A stretch of DNA of 64,000 nt from Candidatus Nitrosopumilus sp. (lineage in GTDB: Archaea > Thermoproteota > Nitrososphaeria > Nitrososphaerales > Nitrosopumilaceae). The stretch spans positions 1-64,000 of the forward strand of contig JAOTSS010000002.1 in the NCBI GenBank assembly GCA_029864805.1, read 5' to 3'. The position numbers and the translations under genes are program-made. Positions within the stretch are counted from its first letter, which is position 1. The number at the start of each line of letters is the position of its first letter. Below, one piece after another: positions 51,739 through 60,219 of the stretch. The notes below the pieces were generated by a model. The model did not search any database. It was not told the origin of the DNA and saw nothing but the letters and a program-made list of their open reading frames with translations.

Positions 51739-53061
51739 CTAAATTACGATTCTATAGTAATCCCATCTTTCTGGATCAAACAGTGTCACAAATTCCGCTT
51801 GCTCTTTATCAACTCTTGCCCTAATGACATCACGTAATGCAAAACTTGTTAAAAATTTGTATTTCATAGAATGTGCTTGCATGATGAACATATGTCGCAT
51901 TTCACTTCCTCCTTTTAGTCCCCAATACCCCATCTTTAATGCTAGAGGCTCTAAAAATATTGTATTTCCTAAGCCATAATTCTCATCTTTAATTTCTTCA
52001 CGCAGTCGGTATTTTTCAAGCGGCCCTCCTTTTGAAAATCCTATTATTTCACCATTTTTGTCATTTAACCGAAGTGTGTTGATTATTATCCCAGGATCAT
52101 TGACTGATTTTTCAAAATTTTCTTTTTGAAATTGTAATGGTTTGGGTAGCTGCAAAAAGATGTTGTAAAGTGTCTCGATAAATTTTGGATCTCTTCTTGT
52201 AGACATTGCTTCAATTGTTGGAACTAATCTGACATTTTCATAAGAACAGTCTGCCTGAATTCTAATTTCTTGTTGTCTAAGTTTCATGAATGCAAGTACT
52301 GTGTTAAAAAAATTCTTTCTCATCTCTTTAGGCATTATCTTAAGAATTGCTTTTGCCATGTCTGTTTCTTTGTTTAAAATTTCTTCAAAATATGCAACTG
52401 CACTTCTAACTATTAATGAAGGCCTCCATGCAAGTGCATGTGCATTCATCTTTGCCATTTCCATTGCTTTTGAAAAATCCCCCAATGCATAACCACTTAT
52501 TCTATCTACAACTGATAGATACCATCCCATCTCCATGATGTGCTCTTGATATGGTAGATTGTTTCTCGTCAAGTCTGAATTTTCAAAACACTGTTCTATT
52601 TGCTCTTCTGCATTTTTTTTCAGCTGTCCACTCCAAGGATATGTGGTTCTTAAGATTAGAACCTTGATAATTTCTAAATCTAATTTTGCAATATCAATTA
52701 ATTGACGTAATTTTTTATCCATTGAAATAAATTTTAAAACACTTTCTTCGTGAGGCTTATCTACATTTTTTTGAGGATCAAAATCATGAAACAATGCTGC
52801 AACATAGAGATATTTTGTATCTTTGTCTGTGAATTTCACTCTATCTTGTACTGATGCTAAAAGTGAAAAATATGTCACCTCTAACTCGTGATTGATATTA
52901 TGATAACCGTAATAATCTATTCCTAACCCTTGACTCTCAAAGAGGTCCATCGTATAATCTAGCATCTCAACATAGCAGTCATCTCCTATCTCTTTTTGCA
53001 CCATTAGGTTGAGAATCTCATTTCTCATTGAATGCGTATTTGCAAATTGTTGCAATAACAA
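51739..53061 (-). CDS. HD-domain protein fused to GNAT-like domain
   Basis: 440 residues. Residues 50-200 contain N-I-N-H and A-L-F-H-D-F-D with the HD motif, and further His/Asp ligands (H-E-E-S) suggest a metal-dependent phosphohydrolase. Residues about 330-440 contain V-R-L-N/L-G-N-T, L-K-M-G-Y-W-G-L and R-D-V-I-R-A-R resembling a GNAT-type acetyltransferase. Such a fusion would combine nucleotide or signalling turnover with acetyl transfer. Ten bases upstream of the FAD oxidase gene on the same strand. Confidence 0.65.
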   Translation of the reverse strand: MLLQQFANTHSMRNEILNLMVQKEIGDDCYVEMLDYTMDLFESQGLGIDYYGYHNINHELEVTYFSLLASVQDRVKFTDKDTKYLYVAALFHDFDPQKNVDKPHEESVLKFISMDKKLRQLIDIAKLDLEIIKVLILRTTYPWSGQLKKNAEEQIEQCFENSDLTRNNLPYQEHIMEMGWYLSVVDRISGYALGDFSKAMEMAKMNAHALAWRPSLIVRSAVAYFEEILNKETDMAKAILKIMPKEMRKNFFNTVLAFMKLRQQEIRIQADCSYENVRLVPTIEAMSTRRDPKFIETLYNIFLQLPKPLQFQKENFEKSVNDPGIIINTLRLNDKNGEIIGFSKGGPLEKYRLREEIKDENYGLGNTIFLEPLALKMGYWGLKGGSEMRHMFIMQAHSMKYKFLTSFALRDVIRARVDKEQAEFVTLFDPERWDYYRIVI

Positions 53062-53378
53062 ATGATTGTGGTTCCTGTTTTTAAAGATGATCTAGTCACC
53101 ATAATGAATATGTATTTTTTTATAACTTTTCTAAAGATTTTACACCTTTTTGAAACTCCTGATTCATGTTTTATTCAATGGTTTGTTGGTGTAGTTCTCT
53201 TACGTGCTTAACTATTCGTTGATCTTTAAATAATATTGTAAAAGTATCTGATTATCTATCCTGCTTATGATGATTTTTTAATTTTGATGAATCCTGATGC
53301 TGTGGTTTGATGAATTGAGTAATAATCTGACATGTTTTCACGAAACACTCAATAGAATTATGCAGTGATTAATTTCAA
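53062..53378. other. Intergenic region, no gene
   Basis: 317 AT-rich bases between divergent genes. No small gene, repeat or RNA recognised. Confidence 0.4.
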
Positions 53379-53783
53379 ATGTCTATAGACCGTGATTTAC
53401 TTGAACCTCTAATATCTCATAGTGAGAAAAATCCTTTAAACTTCTATCTTACATTAAATGGTGTCACCTATTCTATAATAGATGTCTCTATAACACATTC
53501 CACAATTCCAGTTAATGAGCCCACTACGCGTGGAGGTGTATATTTTTCTGATACCTTCGCGTATAAAATGAAAGGAGCAGTTGAAGATCTATCAATTGTT
53601 CCATTATTGACAAAAAAGATGTTAGGACCAAGTACTGAATTTGGCGAAATAAAAATTACCACTAAAATAGAATATGAAAAAAAACCACTTAATCTTGAAA
53701 TCTTCACAAATCTCATTAACAGTGTTCAGACCCTGAACTCAATTGAACTTAGTATGATAATTGTTAAACTAAATTCTGTCTAG
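53379..53783 (+). CDS. Unknown protein, 134 residues
   Basis: Alpha/beta composition, no signal. N-terminal D-R-D-L-L-E-P-L-I-S-H and beta strands. Its 3' end overlaps the membrane J-protein gene by four bases on the opposite strand. Confidence 0.6.
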   Translation: MSIDRDLLEPLISHSEKNPLNFYLTLNGVTYSIIDVSITHSTIPVNEPTTRGGVYFSDTFAYKMKGAVEDLSIVPLLTKKMLGPSTEFGEIKITTKIEYEKKPLNLEIFTNLINSVQTLNSIELSMIIVKLNSV

Positions 53784-54334
53784 CTGACTTTGAAATATCT
53801 GTCATATTTTTCTCTACTTTCTTTATCTGAAAGTATTTCATATGCCTTGTTTAATTTAATCATCGCTTCTTCTGAATCTTCTTTTGTTTTATCAGGGTGA
53901 GTTTTTTTGGCAAGTTCTCTAAACTTTTTCTTTATTTCCTCTTGTGTTGACTCTTTTGGAATTCCTAATATCTCATAATAATTTGGAAGCTCCTTGTTCA
54001 AAGCAGCGTCTCGAAATTCTTTATCTTCTTTGGTATTCTTTCTTGTTCCTAATTCCTCATAGTCATCTCCCCAGTCTGAATGATATTTTTCATATGTTTT
54101 TTCCTTTTTTGATTCATGATCTATTTTATCATATGATGTTTTTTTACGAAGTACTATGTCTCTGGCTAGAAATAAAAATATTCCAATTACTGCAATTGCA
54201 AAACCTGAAAAAAGAATAATTTTTTCTTCGTCTGTCACTTCAAGCTCCATGTCTAGATTGGTTGATTGCGCATAACCTGTCTGTGACGTTCCAAAAATAA
54301 TTAACGAAATTATAAAAATATTGAATTGTTTCAT
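53780..54334 (-). CDS. Membrane-anchored J-domain protein
   Basis: 184 residues. Signal peptide, a membrane segment (about 43-60), a charged linker and a C-terminal J-domain with E-I-L-G-I and the H-P-D tripeptide (residues about 146-148). J-domains stimulate Hsp70 (DnaK) ATPase, so it may recruit chaperones to the membrane. The J-domain is at the C-terminus, on the cytoplasmic side if the first segment is a cleaved signal. Orientation cannot be settled. Confidence 0.85.
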   Translation of the reverse strand: MKQFNIFIISLIIFGTSQTGYAQSTNLDMELEVTDEEKIILFSGFAIAVIGIFLFLARDIVLRKKTSYDKIDHESKKEKTYEKYHSDWGDDYEELGTRKNTKEDKEFRDAALNKELPNYYEILGIPKESTQEEIKKKFRELAKKTHPDKTKEDSEEAMIKLNKAYEILSDKESREKYDRYFKVS

Positions 54335-54343
54335 TTTACTACC

Positions 54344-54787
54344 TTATGTCAATCGAAAATCTTCTTTTGCTGTATTTAGAACTACATGCGTGATTGTATT
54401 TTCCACATTTGTAATGGCTGCAAGACCCTTTACAAACTTGCTTAATTCATTTCTCTCCTTGAATTTTGCTACTACTATTGTGTCCGTAGAGCCTGTAATG
54501 TCATAAACACCACACACATTTTCAAATTTTGATATTTCTTCTTCAATGCTCACAATTTTGTCATTTTTTGCAATTATCTCAATAATTGCAGTTAGTGAAT
54601 AGCCTATTTTCTCATGATCTATGATTGCTGTATAGCCTTTGATGATTTTCTCCTTTTCTAGTTTCTTGATTCTTGTTAATACTGTGACAGTTGACATTCC
54701 AAGTTTTAGTGCTAATTGTCGAGCTGATTGTCTGGCATCCATCATTAAATTTTTGAGAATCTTTTCATCAGTACTATCTAGGCCCAT
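54344..54787 (-). CDS. Lrp/AsnC-family transcription regulator
   Basis: 147 residues. The helix-turn-helix is at residues 8-55 (D-S-T-D-E-K-I-L-K-N-L, L-G-M-S-T-V-T-V-L-T-R-I). The C-terminal ligand-binding part has G-V-Y-D-I-T-G-S-T-D-T-I. Regulates amino-acid or nitrogen metabolism genes in response to a small ligand. Adjacent to the J-protein gene, 10 nt apart. Confidence 0.9.
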   Translation of the reverse strand: MGLDSTDEKILKNLMMDARQSARQLALKLGMSTVTVLTRIKKLEKEKIIKGYTAIIDHEKIGYSLTAIIEIIAKNDKIVSIEEEISKFENVCGVYDITGSTDTIVVAKFKERNELSKFVKGLAAITNVENTITHVVLNTAKEDFRLT

Positions 54788-54912
54788 AACTTACTATGGT
54801 GAAAAATTTATTTAAATTTTGAGTTAATATTTTAAAATTTGTTCAGTTTTTTTTCATTTAATTTTGTTTAAATTGATTTTAAATTTAATAGAATTGGTGT
54901 TTCTTGTAATTT

Positions 54913-55140
54913 ATGGGCCAAATTCAAGATCTTGTGAAAAAAGGTCAATCTTTTATGAATGATGGAAAATTTGATGAGGCATTGGGCTTTTTTGAGCAAG
55001 CACTTCTTCTGAATCAAAACGATCCTGATCTTTGGAATCACAAAGGAGTGGCACTTCGTAGTTTAGGCAGGTATGAGGAATCAATGGAATGCTTTAACAA
55101 ATCTCTCGAAATTGATCCTAGAGATAAACAAGCATCATGA
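54913..55140 (+). CDS. Small tetratricopeptide-repeat protein
   Basis: 75 residues with two TPR motifs (A-L-G-F-F-E-Q-A-L-L-L-N and S-M-E-C-F-N-K-S-L-E-I-D-P). Used for protein-protein contacts. A similar, longer TPR protein is at 56923, after the degenerate island; this one ends early, so it may be a truncated duplicate. Confidence 0.8.
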   Translation: MGQIQDLVKKGQSFMNDGKFDEALGFFEQALLLNQNDPDLWNHKGVALRSLGRYEESMECFNKSLEIDPRDKQAS

Positions 55141-55577
55141 TTATATGTTGATGAATTGTTCATCTACGCCATATCCATGAATTTTGAGTTAGTTTTGCCG
55201 TTACAAGGTTTGTGTATAAAACCTAGTTGTTAATTTACATACGGAAAGAAAAACCCTCATTCAAAATAACACATCTCAGGGAAAATCTGAATCAATTAAT
55301 CAATAATGTGGAAATTTAACTTACATTTGATTCGTAATTATGAAATACTGTAACGATCTATGATGAATAGCGTCTTTTTTGGGTTAGACGTAGTCTAAAT
55401 CTAGATAATGCAAAACAACAACCCAATTTAGAAAAATTTCATAACGTGGTAAATGTATCTGAACTGATCGTTGATATCTCGCCCCTGACGATTAACTCAA
55501 TAAGTGAAATGTGTGAAAATTGTCAAAATTGAGAGAATGGTTATCTAAAATGACAAAAAATAGTGTGAGAGAAGTAA
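55141..55577. other. Intergenic start of a degenerate mini-gene island
   Basis: Only tiny fragments are seen, e.g. M-C-E-N-C-Q-N near 55510-55530. Probably decayed small genes ahead of the island that begins at 55578. No RNA gene recognised. Confidence 0.35.
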
Positions 55578-55795
55578 ATGAATCCAAAATCTTATGGTAA
55601 GAAATGTAAATGCGGTCACTTTGAAAGTGATCATGTTAATCTAAACAAGAAATTCTATGAACCCAATGCTATTCTGAAACAAGAATTCATTTTACACCAC
55701 CACCTACAATTGACAATCCTAAAACTATCAAATGTCGAGGGTGTACGTGTAACCATTTCAGTCCAAAAAAACAAGGATGGAATCTTTGGAAATGA
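55578..55795 (+). pseudogene. CxCGH-family gene with a homopolymer frameshift
   Basis: ATG 55578 opens S-Y-G-K-K-C-K-C-G-H-F-E-S-D-H. At a T run near 55690 one additional T would join this to T-P-P-P-T-I-D-N-P-K-T, then I-K-C-R-G-C-T-C-N-H-F-S and TGA at 55793-55795. Two Cys/His motifs then form one protein of about 72 residues, as in the broken relative at 23577. The stop overlaps the next ATG. Confidence 0.6.
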
Positions 55796-55953
55796 CAACT
55801 GAATTAGAAAGTTTCTTCAGTGTGTTAGATTGGTTACATGCACCAGGACCTTATGTGACAGAATCTATATTTACATTATTATTTTCAGGCTTTGTGATAT
55901 CCATGTACATCATAATGAAGATTAAGAAAAAACAAAAGGAAAATATTTTATGA
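55792..55953 (+). CDS. Small single-span membrane protein, 53 residues
   Basis: ATG overlaps the preceding stop (ATGA). One hydrophobic segment (about residues 25-43), then a basic tail K-I-K-K-K-Q-K. Stop overlaps the next ATG. Part of a tightly packed mini-operon. Confidence 0.6.
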   Translation: MTTELESFFSVLDWLHAPGPYVTESIFTLLFSGFVISMYIIMKIKKKQKENIL

Positions 55954-56081
55954 CAATTAGCAACGAATGTATGATTTACGATTGTCATCACTGTGGTTAC
56001 AAAACCAAACATATCGAGGTCATGATCATTCATAATTATTTGAGAGGAAAATATGGCTACTGTGAGGAGTATTTATCATGA
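55950..56081 (+). CDS. Cysteine/histidine mini protein, 43 residues
   Basis: ATGA overlaps on both sides. D-C-H-H-C-G-Y-K-T-K-H holds C-x2-C with close His and another Cys near the end, a likely zinc site. Confidence 0.6.
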   Translation: MTISNECMIYDCHHCGYKTKHIEVMIIHNYLRGKYGYCEEYLS

Positions 56082-56287
56082 CAGAACAAAACATCTGTTA
56101 TGCCGTAGTTCATGGATATCATGGAAATGATGGCTACATTGACGGGACAATCCGAATATTCTCAACCCGACAAAAGGCTGAAGAATTTATTAAAAAACTT
56201 GAAGAGGAAATGAAAAAGCGTAAGAGACCTGGTGAACAATTCTCTGATTATTATAATCAAACTATTATGGAGATTGAGATCGAATGA
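56078..56287 (+). CDS. Small mixed alpha/beta protein, 69 residues
   Basis: Starts with T-E-Q-N-I-C-Y-A-V-V-H-G-Y and then a charged helix rich in Glu and Lys. Overlaps its neighbours by ATGA at both ends. Unknown. Confidence 0.6.
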   Translation: MTEQNICYAVVHGYHGNDGYIDGTIRIFSTRQKAEEFIKKLEEEMKKRKRPGEQFSDYYNQTIMEIEIE

Positions 56288-56376
56288 CTTCCAAAGACAA
56301 AAGACATGTATGTAATTGGAATCATTGCTACTGCAACCGTGTTGTGTGTATGCCTAACGAGGTGTTTAGTAATTGA
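56284..56376 (+). CDS. Cysteine-rich mini protein, 30 residues
   Basis: ATG overlaps the preceding stop. C-N-W-N-H-C-Y-C-N-R-V-V-C contains four Cys and one His; likely metal binding. Last member of the ATGA-coupled series. Confidence 0.5.
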   Translation: MTSKDKRHVCNWNHCYCNRVVCMPNEVFSN

Positions 56377-56506
56377 CAGTCCGTAAAAAAAGTTAAATGT
56401 CTATTCAATTATTTTCATCAAGAATATGGTGATGGGCAGTTAAACATGACTTTCACGCTTTTACTAATGAGGGGTGATGAGATGCTAAAACACCCATGTT
56501 AGTCAT

Positions 56507-56602
56507 GTGGTCATATGGAACTGTGAAAATTGTAATAACTTTCCGGAAGTCAATCTAGATCATGACATGCTTTGTACAAATTTCATGAGAAACAGTCAGT
56601 AA
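56507..56602 (+). CDS. Possible zinc mini protein, 31 residues
   Basis: GTG start, C-E-N-C-N-N-F and a later Cys. Upstream are remnant Cys-Gly-His motifs in other frames, so it may be part of a broken gene. Confidence 0.3.
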   Translation: MVIWNCENCNNFPEVNLDHDMLCTNFMRNSQ

Positions 56603-56610
56603 TGGAGATG

Positions 56611-56817
56611 ATGAGTGATAATCCTAAAATTTTGAAAATATAGTATCAATGTGGAGAACCCCTTTTATCTAAAAAATGTGATATAGAAGTATGTTGAGAC
56701 AGCAAGATATCTCAATTTGGACAGACCCCTGCACGAGAATTTGGTGCAAAATGTGTAATGTTGAGACATGGTGACTGCAAGGATGGTATCTGTAAATGTC
56801 TTTGTCATGCAGCTTGA
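56611..56817 (+). pseudogene. Zinc-ribbon gene with two in-frame stops
   Basis: ATG 56611, then TAG at 56641 and TGA at 56695, with coding-like sequence in one frame throughout (Y-Q-C-G-E-P-L-L, G-A-K-C-V-M-L-R-H, C-K-C-L-C-H) to the stop at 56815-56817. Cys motifs are preserved across the stops. Confidence 0.5.
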
Positions 56818-56922
56818 ATACCAACACGACAATTGTAATATAAAGACAGCATAAAAACTGTCAATGACATAAGAATTGACCGTAAAGAAGTCTATATTAT
56901 TAACAAAATTTTATCAGACATT

Positions 56923-57420
56923 GTGAGTAATGAAATAGATAAGATGTTAAAACAAGCCTTTGAGTATGCAGATGAAGAAAATTTCTATGATGCTCTCAGA
57001 ATATATGATTTAGTCCTAAAAAAAGAACCTAAAAACATTAACGCATTGATTGACAAAGGTGTTACCCTACAAAACATGGGACGAATTAAACAAGCCATTA
57101 GATCATATGACAAGGCGCTTTTAATTTCCCCTTGTTTACTTGATGCTTTACTGAATAAGGGCGCAGCATTACACTCAGATCAAAAATATTCCGAAGCAAT
57201 AGAATGTTATGATGCGGCATTAAAAATTGACAAAAAATGTGCAATGGCACTTGCTTACAAAGGACTTTCATTAGGTGAAATGGGAAAACTACAAGATGCA
57301 CTAAAACATTTCAAAAAAGCACTTTACATTGACAAACATTATGACTTGGCAAATATCTCCAAGGAGATTGCACAAGATCTGCTAAAATCAATTAGAAAGA
57401 AAAAGTCTAAAACACAGTAA
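56923..57420 (+). CDS. Tetratricopeptide-repeat protein
   Basis: 165 residues, GTG start. Four TPR motifs in a row (A-L-R-I-Y-D-L-V-L-K, A-I-R-S-Y-D-K-A-L-L, A-I-E-C-Y-D-A-A-L-K, A-L-K-H-F-K-K-A-L-Y) and a basic tail. A scaffold for protein contacts; partner unknown. Overlaps the end of the minus-strand zinc-finger gene. Confidence 0.85.
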   Translation: MSNEIDKMLKQAFEYADEENFYDALRIYDLVLKKEPKNINALIDKGVTLQNMGRIKQAIRSYDKALLISPCLLDALLNKGAALHSDQKYSEAIECYDAALKIDKKCAMALAYKGLSLGEMGKLQDALKHFKKALYIDKHYDLANISKEIAQDLLKSIRKKKSKTQ

Positions 57421-57580
57421 CATCGCCTGGGGCTGGTTGTCTTTTGATATCATTTTCATGGGATTCTAAAGACTCAATATGTTTTAATTTTTGATGCTCT
57501 CTCAATTTTCCGATATTTTCAAAACCTTCATGACACAAGTAACATTTTGGTTTGTGTTCGTCAACTAGTGGAAGCACCAT
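57407..57580 (-). CDS. C2H2 zinc-finger protein, 57 residues
   Basis: ATG at 57578-57580, TAG at 57407-57409. Cys13-x2-Cys16-x12-His29-x4-His34 is a classical C2H2 finger, followed by an acidic helix. The 3' end overlaps the TPR gene by 14 nt. Confidence 0.75.
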   Translation of the reverse strand: MVLPLVDEHKPKCYLCHEGFENIGKLREHQKLKHIESLESHENDIKRQPAPGDVTVF

Positions 57581-57652
57581 AAAAATACTGGATTTCAGGA
57601 TTACTTATTTCTTGAGACTAAGGAATATATCATGATGGTGACGTGATATAAC

Positions 57653-58750
57653 ATGTTAGAGCAACTAGTTGGAGATTCTCAAGCGTTGGATCGTGCAATA
57701 GCAGGGGAGGAATTGTCATACAAAGATGGTCTTGAATTGATGAATTATGACAATCAACATATTCTTGCAGCAGTTGCAGATAATACGCGAAAAAAACTAG
57801 TTGGAGATACAGTCACTTTTGCAGCTTCCTACTACATGAACTACACAAATGTCTGTGCCGCAAGCTGCCAGATGTGTGCTTTTTATCGAAAGGAGGGTGC
57901 AGATGATGCATACACTCTAACCCCTCAAGAAATTGAACAAAGAGTCAGTATTGCAGAACAGATGGGTGCAACTGAAGTTCATATTGTAGGTGGGTTTCAT
58001 CCTACATTACCGTTGGAATATTACGAAGATATGATGAGAGTGATCAAAAAGAATCATCCTCAACTAAACATTAAAGCACTTACAGCAGCTGAGATTTACT
58101 TTTTATCAAAATTAACAAAAAATTCCACCAAAGAAATTCTATCTCGTCTTAAATCTGCTGGACTAGACTCGATGCCAGGTGGTGGAGCTGAATTGTTTCA
58201 TCCAGAAATTAGGGATAAGATTGTGAGAGGAAAATGCACAGGTCAGCAATGGCTTGATGTAATTGAAGAGGCGCATAATATGGGAATACAAAGTAATGTT
58301 ACGATGCTTTATGGACATATTGAAAAACCAGAACACATCGTTGATCATTTGATTAAAATTCGTGAATTACAAAAAAAGACCAACGGTTTCATTACTTTGA
58401 TTCCATTAAAGTTCAGCTTGGATAATACTGAATTGGAACAACAACACTTGGTGAATAATGAATGCTCGTCATTATATGATTTGAAGATAATCGCACTCTC
58501 AAGACTAATGCTTGCAAATATTGTAAACAACATCTCTGTTTATTGGGTTGCATATGGCAAGAAGCTTGCACAAGTTGCATTATCCAACGGTGGAAGCGAC
58601 TTGGTTGGAACTGCATTTTCTGAGGAAATTTATCGTGCAGCAGGAAAACCTACTGCATCATCTGTGGAGGAATTAGCTACTATGGTGAAAGAAATTGGAC
58701 GTTCTCCTGCACAGCGCAATACTCATTTTGGAATTTTAAAACAATTCTAG
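57653..58750 (+). CDS. mqnE: Radical SAM enzyme, aminofutalosine synthase-like (MqnE)
   Basis: 365 residues. Cys68-x3-Cys72-x2-Cys75 binds the 4Fe-4S cluster. P-G-G-G-A-E-L-F and N-V-T-M-L-Y-G-H-I-E resemble MqnE more than MqnC. In the futalosine route MqnE joins 3-(1-carboxyvinyl)oxybenzoate to adenosine using SAM. The MqnD-like gene 4 kb away supports a menaquinone role, though CofH-like function cannot be excluded. Confidence 0.8.
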   Translation: MLEQLVGDSQALDRAIAGEELSYKDGLELMNYDNQHILAAVADNTRKKLVGDTVTFAASYYMNYTNVCAASCQMCAFYRKEGADDAYTLTPQEIEQRVSIAEQMGATEVHIVGGFHPTLPLEYYEDMMRVIKKNHPQLNIKALTAAEIYFLSKLTKNSTKEILSRLKSAGLDSMPGGGAELFHPEIRDKIVRGKCTGQQWLDVIEEAHNMGIQSNVTMLYGHIEKPEHIVDHLIKIRELQKKTNGFITLIPLKFSLDNTELEQQHLVNNECSSLYDLKIIALSRLMLANIVNNISVYWVAYGKKLAQVALSNGGSDLVGTAFSEEIYRAAGKPTASSVEELATMVKEIGRSPAQRNTHFGILKQF

Positions 58751-58805
58751 CTTTTAGGCTTTAAAAAAATCCAACACTTTTTAGACACGATGTCTTACAT
58801 AAAAC

Positions 58806-59204
58806 ATGGAAAAATATGAAAAATTACTAAACATGTTGATGGATTTTAATGCTGATATACGATTTGCTGCAGTTTGTGATGGAAATGGGGAAATCCTATG
58901 GAACAGTAAACGTAACAATGTAAAAAATATGGTCCCATTGGCTGACACAAAAAAATCCCTTCAAAGAGCTGCTGGCGCTTGGGACGAACGCTCAAAAATA
59001 ACTGATATTGTTGGAAAAGGACTTTATGTTATTGCTGCTTATGAAAAAATAAAAAGGATAACAATTCCATTAGATAATAAACATATTTTGTTTATCAGTA
59101 TAGATAACACTCCCGTGAGATCTGCAAATAAGAAGAGCTATGGGCATTTAGTTGAAATGGGAAAAATAATGTCTATTGTAGATTTTGTAAATTCTGCAAA
59201 CTAA
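58806..59204 (+). CDS. Roadblock/DUF6659-like protein
   Basis: 132 residues. A-D-I-R-F-A-A-V-C-D and the final strands I-L-F-I-S-I-D match the two other family members in this window (6703, 48024), with a longer middle part. Follows the MqnE-like gene. Confidence 0.65.
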   Translation: MEKYEKLLNMLMDFNADIRFAAVCDGNGEILWNSKRNNVKNMVPLADTKKSLQRAAGAWDERSKITDIVGKGLYVIAAYEKIKRITIPLDNKHILFISIDNTPVRSANKKSYGHLVEMGKIMSIVDFVNSAN

Positions 59205-59215
59205 TTAACTCTAGA

Positions 59216-59524
59216 TTATTTTTCCAAATGTTTTTTTATAGAATCTAGTTTTTGTTCCATCTTTAGATGTTTGTCTCTTCTTGAATCAATCTTTATTATA
59301 ACTTCAACTCTGGCAATTCCTAGATTATGAACTACTTCCATCATTCTTTTTGTTGCGTTATTAATCACATCGATATTGTCTGACTCCAAAATTGTCCCCA
59401 TGGAATTCGTCTGATATCTCAAATTGCCAATATTTTGAATTGATTCTATTGCCTTTGCAATGTAAAAACTTGCACTGGTAGTCTTAGTTGCCATTGGATA
59501 TATTGAAATTTCAGCTTGAATCAA
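59216..59524 (-). CDS. MTH1187-family thiamine-binding protein
   Basis: 102 residues, full length. E-I-S-I-Y-P-M-A-T-K-T (residues 4-14) and M-G-T-I-L-E-S-D match the MTH1187/YqgV (UPF0045) family, whose members bind thiamine or related pyrimidines. Possibly supplies or stores thiamine. Confidence 0.85.
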   Translation of the reverse strand: MIQAEISIYPMATKTTSASFYIAKAIESIQNIGNLRYQTNSMGTILESDNIDVINNATKRMMEVVHNLGIARVEVIIKIDSRRDKHLKMEQKLDSIKKHLEK

Positions 59525-59565
59525 GATTGATTTTGTACTGTTATTTTCATAATTATACCTTCTAT

Positions 59566-59721
59566 GTGATTAATGACGAAAAATTGAATTACGGTGTTGA
59601 TTTGATGACTTTGGACTCTCTATCGCGTTTACAAAAACTGCAATACTCCTCTGATGAATTTCTGCTAATTGGAGTTAGACAATCGTGGCAATACTTCATG
59701 TATGTTGTTTGGTTAATCTAG
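59566..59721 (+). CDS. Small unknown protein, 51 residues
   Basis: GTG start at 59566; an upstream extension would overlap the thiamine-binding gene. Mixed composition ending in an aromatic hydrophobic tail. No family. Confidence 0.4.
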   Translation: MINDEKLNYGVDLMTLDSLSRLQKLQYSSDEFLLIGVRQSWQYFMYVVWLI

Positions 59722-59749
59722 TATATTAGGTAACTAATTCCTAATTCCA

Positions 59750-59953
59750 ATGGTTTTTTATTATATTGTTAATACTGATGGATTTGTTCTAAACATTAAT
59801 ATTCATAAAATTCGTTATTTTGAATCCAAACAGCTATCTGAAGGAGTCTATCTTCAAGATGTCGTTAATGACTTTCTATCCGAAAAAGGTGATAACATAA
59901 TTGCCGTTTTACCTGTCATGGAAAGTACCTTGTTAGTCCACTATGTGGAATAA
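59750..59953 (+). CDS. Small unknown protein, 67 residues
   Basis: ATG at 59750. Strands rich in Ile and Tyr, then a helix with a proline. No motif. Confidence 0.5.
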   Translation: MVFYYIVNTDGFVLNINIHKIRYFESKQLSEGVYLQDVVNDFLSEKGDNIIAVLPVMESTLLVHYVE

Positions 59954-60094
59954 CTCTCTAATTTTTTATCACTTCAAAAGTATTGATCTAATGTCTGATA
60001 AATAACATGCTCTTGGTAAATGATTAATTACTTATACTACTGCTCCCCTTTGATGAAAAGATGAGAATATCCTGCTGGGACTTAAAAACCGAAA

Positions 60095-60208
60095 ATGATT
60101 AAAGAAAAATGCGATAGATGTGGTTCACCTTTGGGAACTGAAAGTAGAAAGACTAAACAAAGATTTTGTGGCAATTGTAAGAAAAAATTTGAATTATACC
60201 GAAAGTAA
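60095..60208 (+). CDS. Zinc-ribbon mini protein, 37 residues
   Basis: ATG 60095 to TAA 60206-60208. C-D-R-C and C-G-N-C form a complete zinc ribbon; basic tail. Typical of archaeal mini zinc proteins. Confidence 0.6.
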   Translation: MIKEKCDRCGSPLGTESRKTKQRFCGNCKKKFELYRK

Positions 60209-60219
60209 TATTTTTTAGA

